Below, piece by piece: positions 59,900 through 64,000 of a stretch of 64,000 nucleotides of DNA. Position 1 is the stretch's first letter; every line of letters starts with the position of its first letter. The translations under genes and the position numbers were made by a program. The stretch comes from Apostichopus japonicus (taxonomy: Eukaryota > Echinodermata > Holothuroidea > Aspidochirotida > Stichopodidae), in assembly GCF_037975245.1 (NCBI RefSeq), contig NC_092575.1:3291001-3355000 (forward strand), read 5' to 3'. Below the pieces are notes generated by a model. The model did not search any database and was not told the DNA's origin. It saw nothing but the letters and a program-made list of their open reading frames with translations.

Positions 59900-60058
59900 A
59901 TGGCACGCATGACAGACAAAGAACAATTTTTGCATGATTTTCGTCGAGAAGCGAACGATACTTGTAGGTTATTGACAAATGTTGACCCTCAATCCCAGTC
60001 CGATGTTTTATCAGTTCGCAATGCTTTGAACCGTCTTGTTATTCTTCGAAGAATGTAA
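59900..60058 (+). CDS. 52-residue frame in family A core (copy in A2)
   Basis: Same frame and same nucleotides as 57851-58009. It lies between the 5' part of the core (AGCAATCAAGGTACAACATA) and the donor-like GTAAGT, 11 bases before the GGTTGGCGCG at which family B copy B2 is inserted. Function unknown. Confidence 0.4.
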   Translation: MARMTDKEQFLHDFRREANDTCRLLTNVDPQSQSDVLSVRNALNRLVILRRM

Positions 60059-60074
60059 GTTGTAGGTTGGCGCG

Positions 60075-61077
60075 TATGGTAAGCCATGTGGGACAAACAC
60101 CGCATAATATATCCGCGTATTAATTCGAATATATACGCGTATTAATTCGAATATACATGTGTTGTAGCCTACATGTGTAAAGTTTTTGAAGCGATCTCGC
60201 GTATGGCAAGCCATGTGGGACAAACACTGCATAATATATCCGCGTATTAATTGGAATTTATACGCGTATTAATTGGAATATATACGCGTATAAATTATTA
60301 GCCAATCATATGGCTTAAATATACCCGCGTATTAATTCGAATATATACATGGTATTTATTCGAATATATACGCGTATTAATTCGAATATATACACGTATT
60401 AATTTCGATTATATATACATATTAATTCGAATATATACACGTATTAATTCGAATATATACACGTATTAAATAAAATACATATGGGGATTAAATCCAATAT
60501 ATGCACGGATTAATTAGAATATACACATTTCCGCTCTTGCTGTGTACATATACCAACGATAAATGTTTGGCGGGCTCGCGAGATCGCTTCAAAAAGCGAA
60601 ACTTTACACATGTAGGCTACAACACATGTATATTCGAATTAATACGCGTATATATTCGAATTAATACGCGGATATATTATGCAGTGTTTGTCCCACATGG
60701 CTTGCCATACTCGCGAGCCCGCCAAAACATATATCGTTGGTATATGTACACAGCAAGAGCGGAAATGTTTTTTCGTGTATATTCTAATTAATCCGTGCAT
60801 ATATTGGATTTAATCCCCATATGTATTTTATTTAATACATGTATATATTCGAATTAATACGTGTATATACTCGAATTAATACGTGAATATATTCGAATTA
60901 ATACGTGTATATATTCGAATTAATACGTGTATATATATTAGAATTAATACGCGGATATATTTAAGCCATATGATTGGCTAATAATATATACGCCTATATA
61001 TTCCAATTAATACGCGTATAAATTCCAGTTAATACGCAGATATATTATGAAGTGTTTGTCCCACATGGCTTGCCATA
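60075..61077. mobile_element. Fold-back family B copy B2, inserted in the A2 core
   Basis: TATGGTAAGCCATGTGGGAC at the left, CACATGGCTTGCCATA at the right, flanked by GGCGCG (60069-60074 and 61078-61083). The A1 core keeps the unfilled sequence at 57835-57840 (complement strand). The element is in reverse orientation (short arm first) and is itself interrupted by B3. 1003 bases including B3. Confidence 0.92.
60202..60709. mobile_element. Fold-back family B copy B3, inserted in B2
   Basis: TATGGCAAGCCATGTGGGAC to CACATGGCTTGCCATA, flanked by CTCGCG (60196-60201 and 60710-60715). The unfilled target CTCGCGAG is seen in B1 at 59418-59425 and again in B0 and B3. 508 bases; the most deeply nested and so the youngest insertion on its branch. 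Confidence 0.92.
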
Positions 61078-61941
61078 GGCGCGGCGATCAGATCAGATGA
61101 CCAAGTGAGAATCCTGCTGATGTGATTGGTCTATTTAATGCCCGTATTAATTCTATTTAATGCGCGTATTAATTCTATTTAATACCCGTATTAATTCTAT
61201 TTAATGCCCGTATTAATTCTATTTAATGCGCGTATTAATTTTATTAATGCCCGTATTAATTCTATTTAATGCCCGTATTAATTCTATTTAATGCCCGTAT
61301 TAATTCTATTTAATACCCGTATTAATTCTATTTAATGCCCGTATTAATTCTATTTAATGTCCGTATTAATTATATTTAATGCCCGTATTAATTATATTTA
61401 ATACCGGCATATGAAGCTGCATGGTGATTGGCTGAGAATTAATGCCGGTATTAAATAGAATTAATACCGGTAATAATTTTATTTCGTACGGACATTAAAT
61501 CAGCAATTATTTCCCGTATGGCCTACCATAAACGCTGCACAATATATCCGCGTATTAATTGGAATTTATACGCGTATTAATTAGAATATATACGCGTATA
61601 TATTATTAGCCAATCATATGGCTTAAATATATCCGCGTATTAATTCGAATATATACACGTATTAATTCCAATATATACACGTATTAATTCGAATATATAC
61701 ACGTATTAATTCCAATATATACACGTATTAAATAAAATACATATGGGGATTAAATCCAATATATGCACGGATTAATTAGAATATACACGAAAAAAAAAAC
61801 ATTTCCGCTCTTGCTGTGTACATTTACCAAGGATAAATGTTTTGGTGGGCTCGCGAGATCGCTCCAAAAAGCGAAACTTTACACAGTCATGTACAACACA
61901 TGTATATTCGAATTAATACGCGTATATATTCGAATTAATAC

Positions 61942-62133
61942 AGAAGAGGTTATAGCGCTTACACAGGTTAAATCTCTTACCAAGGTGGCTAAATCCTGAC
62001 TAGTCCAAAATCACAACGTTGCAACACGGTGCACACACACAGAAATATTTTCTGAGTTCTCCGTACGCATTGATTTTGCACAGGAATGAGATCTCAAAAT
62101 AAAATAAAGTTCGTTATATAGATACAGTCAACC
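61942..62133. other. Single-copy spacer between the fold-back nest and the satellite
   Basis: About 190 bases with no repeat or gene recognised. It marks the abrupt loss of family B homology and the start of the satellite. Confidence 0.5.
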
Positions 62134-64000
62134 ACCTCCGTGGGGTGTTGCAAATGTTCAGAGCCCCCAGTCCCAAGCCCCCCCACGGTATGGTACTCAT
62201 CCTTCATGAACACCTAGCTGGTACATACGAAATTTGGGTCAGGACTTAGTTTGGGTCAAATCCCTATTTTCCTTGGCGCACGGGGCCCGGAACACATGCC
62301 AGATATGCCAATTTTGTTTTTGCCTTAGAAAAAAAAATGAAACAGCTCCCATTGACTTTGTGTTAGCTCCGTGGGGTGTTGCAAATGTTCAGAGCCCCCA
62401 GTCCCAAGCCCCCCACGGTATGGTACTCATCCTTCATGAACACCTAGCTGGTACATACGAAATTTGGGTCAGGACTTAGTTTGGGTCAAATCCCTATTTT
62501 CCTTGGCGCACGGGGCCCGGAACACATGCCAGATATGCCAATTTTGTTTTTGCCTTAGAAAAAACATGAAACAGCTCCCATTGACTTTGTGTTAGCTCCG
62601 TGGGGTGTTGCAAATGTTCAAAGCCCCCAGTCCCAAGCCCCCCACGGTATGGTACTCAAACTTCATGAACACCTAGCTGGTACATACGAAATTTGGGTCA
62701 GGACTTAGTTTGGGTCAAATCCCTATTTTCCTCGGCGCACGGGGCCCGGAACACATGCCAGATATGCCAATTTTGTTTTGGACTTAAAAAAAACATGAAA
62801 CAGCTCCCATTGACTTTGTGTTAGCTCCGTGGGGTGTTGCAAATGTTCAGAGCCCCCAGTCCCAAGCCCCCCACGGTATGGAACTCATCCTTCATGAACA
62901 CCTAGCTGGTACATACGAAATTTGGGTCAGGACTTAGTTTGGGTCAAATCCCTATTTTCCTCGGCGCACGGGGCCCGGAACACATGCCAGATATGCCAAT
63001 TTTGTTTTTGCCTTAGAAAAAACATGAAACAGCTCCCATTGACTTTGTGTTAGCTCCGTGGGGTGTTGCAAATGTTCAAAGCCCCCAGTCCCAAGCCCCC
63101 CACGGTATGGTACTCAAACTTCATGAACACCTAGCTGGTACATACGAAATTTGGGTCAGGACTTAGTTTGGGTCAAATCCCTATTTTCCTCGGCGCACGG
63201 GGCCCGGAACACATGCCAGATATGCCAATTTTGTTTTGGACTTAAAAAAAACATGAAACAGCTCCCATTGACTTTGTGTTAGCTCCGTGGGGTGTTGCAA
63301 ATGTTCAGAGCCCCCAGTCCCAAGCCCCCCACGGTATGGTACTCATCCTTCATGAACACCTAGCTGGTACATACGAAATTTGGGTCAGGACTTAGTTTGG
63401 GTCAAATCCCTATTTTCCTTGGCGCACGGGGCCCGGAGCACATGCCAGATATGCCAATTTTGTTTTGGACTTAGAAAAAAAATGAAACAGCTCCCATTGA
63501 CTTTGTGTTAGCTCCGTGGGGTGTTGCAAATGTTCAGAGCCCCCAGTCCCAAGCCCCCCCCCCACGGTATGGTACTCATCCTTCATGAACACCTAGCTGG
63601 TACATACGAAATTTGGGTCAGGACTTAGTTTGGGTCAAATCCCTATTTTCCTCGGCGCACGGGGCCCGGAACACATGCCAGATATGCCAATTTTGTTTTT
63701 GCCTTAGAAAAAACATGAAACAGCTCCCATTGACTTTGTGTTAGCTCCGTGGGGTGTTGCAAATGTTCAAAGCCCCCAGTCCCAAGCCCCCCACGGTATG
63801 GTACTCAAACTTCATGAACACCTAGCTGGTACATACGAAATTTGGGTCAGGACTTAGTTTGGGTCAAATCCCTATTTTCCTCGGCGCACGGGGCCCGGAA
63901 CACATGCCAGATATGCCAATTTTGTTTTTGACTTAAAAAAAACATGAAACAGCTCCCATTGACTTTGTGTTAGCTCCGTGGGGTGTTGCAAATGTTCAGA
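62134..64000. repeat. 229-bp satellite array, more than 8 copies, runs off the window
   Basis: Unit starts at 62141, 62372, 62601, 62830, 63059, 63288, 63517, 63750 and 63979, so the period is 229 with two length variants. Each unit contains TGGGGTGTTGCAAATGTTCA, GGCGCACGGGGCCCGGA and CAGCTCCCATTGACTTTGTG. Two versions alternate in part of the array: one with TCAGAG and CTCATCC, the other with TCAAAG and CTCAAAC. Open frames inside are an effect of the repeat. Confidence 0.97.

Larger units (their letters stand above)
57436..61530. mobile_element. Fold-back family A, host copy (A2), inserted in B0
   Basis: Begins TATGGTAGGCCATACGGG at 57436 and ends GTATGGCCTACCATA at 61530, flanked by AACGCT (57430-57435 and 61531-61536). 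Its own sequence is 57436-57453, 59559-60074 and 61084-61530; the rest is later insertions. Arms consist of 22-bp units (ATTAATTCTATTTAATACCC plus GT) and subterminal blocks containing CAGCCAATCACCATGCAGCT. The unique core, about 300 bases, carries a 52-codon frame. Confidence 0.85.
57408..61941. mobile_element. Fold-back family B, outermost copy (B0), split and right-truncated
   Basis: The left end TATGGCAAGCAATGTGGGG at 57408-57435 is followed, after a 4.1-kb insertion, by the rest of the element at 61531. The join AACGCTGCACAATATATCCG resumes exactly where family B copies read AACACTGCATAATATATCCG. It then has 22-bp arm units, a core with GGGCTCGCGAGATCGC near 61846, and ends abruptly at 61941 without the expected right terminus. 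The left flanking hexamer is GACGAA. Confidence 0.8.

Noticed and set aside
57500-61500. 22-bp tandem units as an AT satellite or centromere
   Set aside because: They are organised as inverted arms with defined element ends and target duplications, so they are fold-back elements.
59344-61999. Repeated frames beginning MHGLIRIYT
   Set aside because: They arise from family B arms and cores and start with non-ATG codons. The frame is read-through of 22-bp units rather than a gene, although its recurrence shows the copies are similar.
62234-63592. Frames inside the satellite
   Set aside because: Produced by the 229-bp repeat; different units carry stops or shifts and there is no coding signature.

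Overview
This is a eukaryotic nuclear window, AT-rich, with spliced genes, long introns, SINE/LINE/MITE debris, many poly-G/poly-C runs and recurring AGGCCTA-type words. The gene models resemble their human homologues closely enough to place exon by exon, but introns and repeats look like those of a marine invertebrate deuterostome. An echinoderm, perhaps a sea cucumber, is my best guess. That assignment is inference, not something a single marker proves.

Layout. 1-4301: downstream flank of CHEK2, no gene seen. 4302-15321 (minus): a 13-coding-exon CHEK2 (Chk2 checkpoint kinase: FHA domain, kinase domain, basic C-terminal tail). 17029-17704: probable shared promoter between CHEK2 and the divergent gene CRCP. 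17705-23423 (plus): CRCP/RPC9, an RNA polymerase III subunit, in six exons. 25937-28224 (minus): CHCHD2-like twin CX9C mitochondrial protein, with an apparent GC-AG first intron. Near 32260: a fragment of the U2 snRNA 5' domain. 33334-37124 (plus): a VPS37 (ESCRT-I) gene. 44913-45617 (minus): a DNAJC30-like mitochondrial J protein in a single coding exon. 48472-49358 (minus): a terminal exon of an unrecognised type I membrane protein with one leucine-rich segment. 50325-53420: a 35-bp minisatellite split by a 5'-truncated L2/CR1-type LINE with a long open reverse transcriptase frame. 53473-55402 (minus): a possible small two-exon gene.

The last 8 kb is repeat architecture. 56176-56895 is a LINE endonuclease fragment interrupted by a 332-bp inverted-repeat element with an 8-bp target duplication. 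57408-61941 is a nest of fold-back elements of two related families, here called A and B. Both begin TATGGYARGCC and end in its complement, and both have arms of 22-bp tandem units. Five internal insertions are flanked by 6-bp direct repeats, all of the form NNCGNN. Two of the insertion sites can be checked against unfilled paralogous copies in the same window. Family A carries a 52-codon reading frame that is nucleotide-identical in two copies and ends in a splice-donor-like GTAAGT. 62134-64000 is a 229-bp satellite that continues past the window edge.

The host genes are ordinary housekeeping or stress-response genes (DNA damage signalling, Pol III transcription, mitochondrial proteins, endosomal sorting) with no sign of acting as one pathway. 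The unusual material is the fold-back nest, its CG-centred target sites and its captured-exon-like core.
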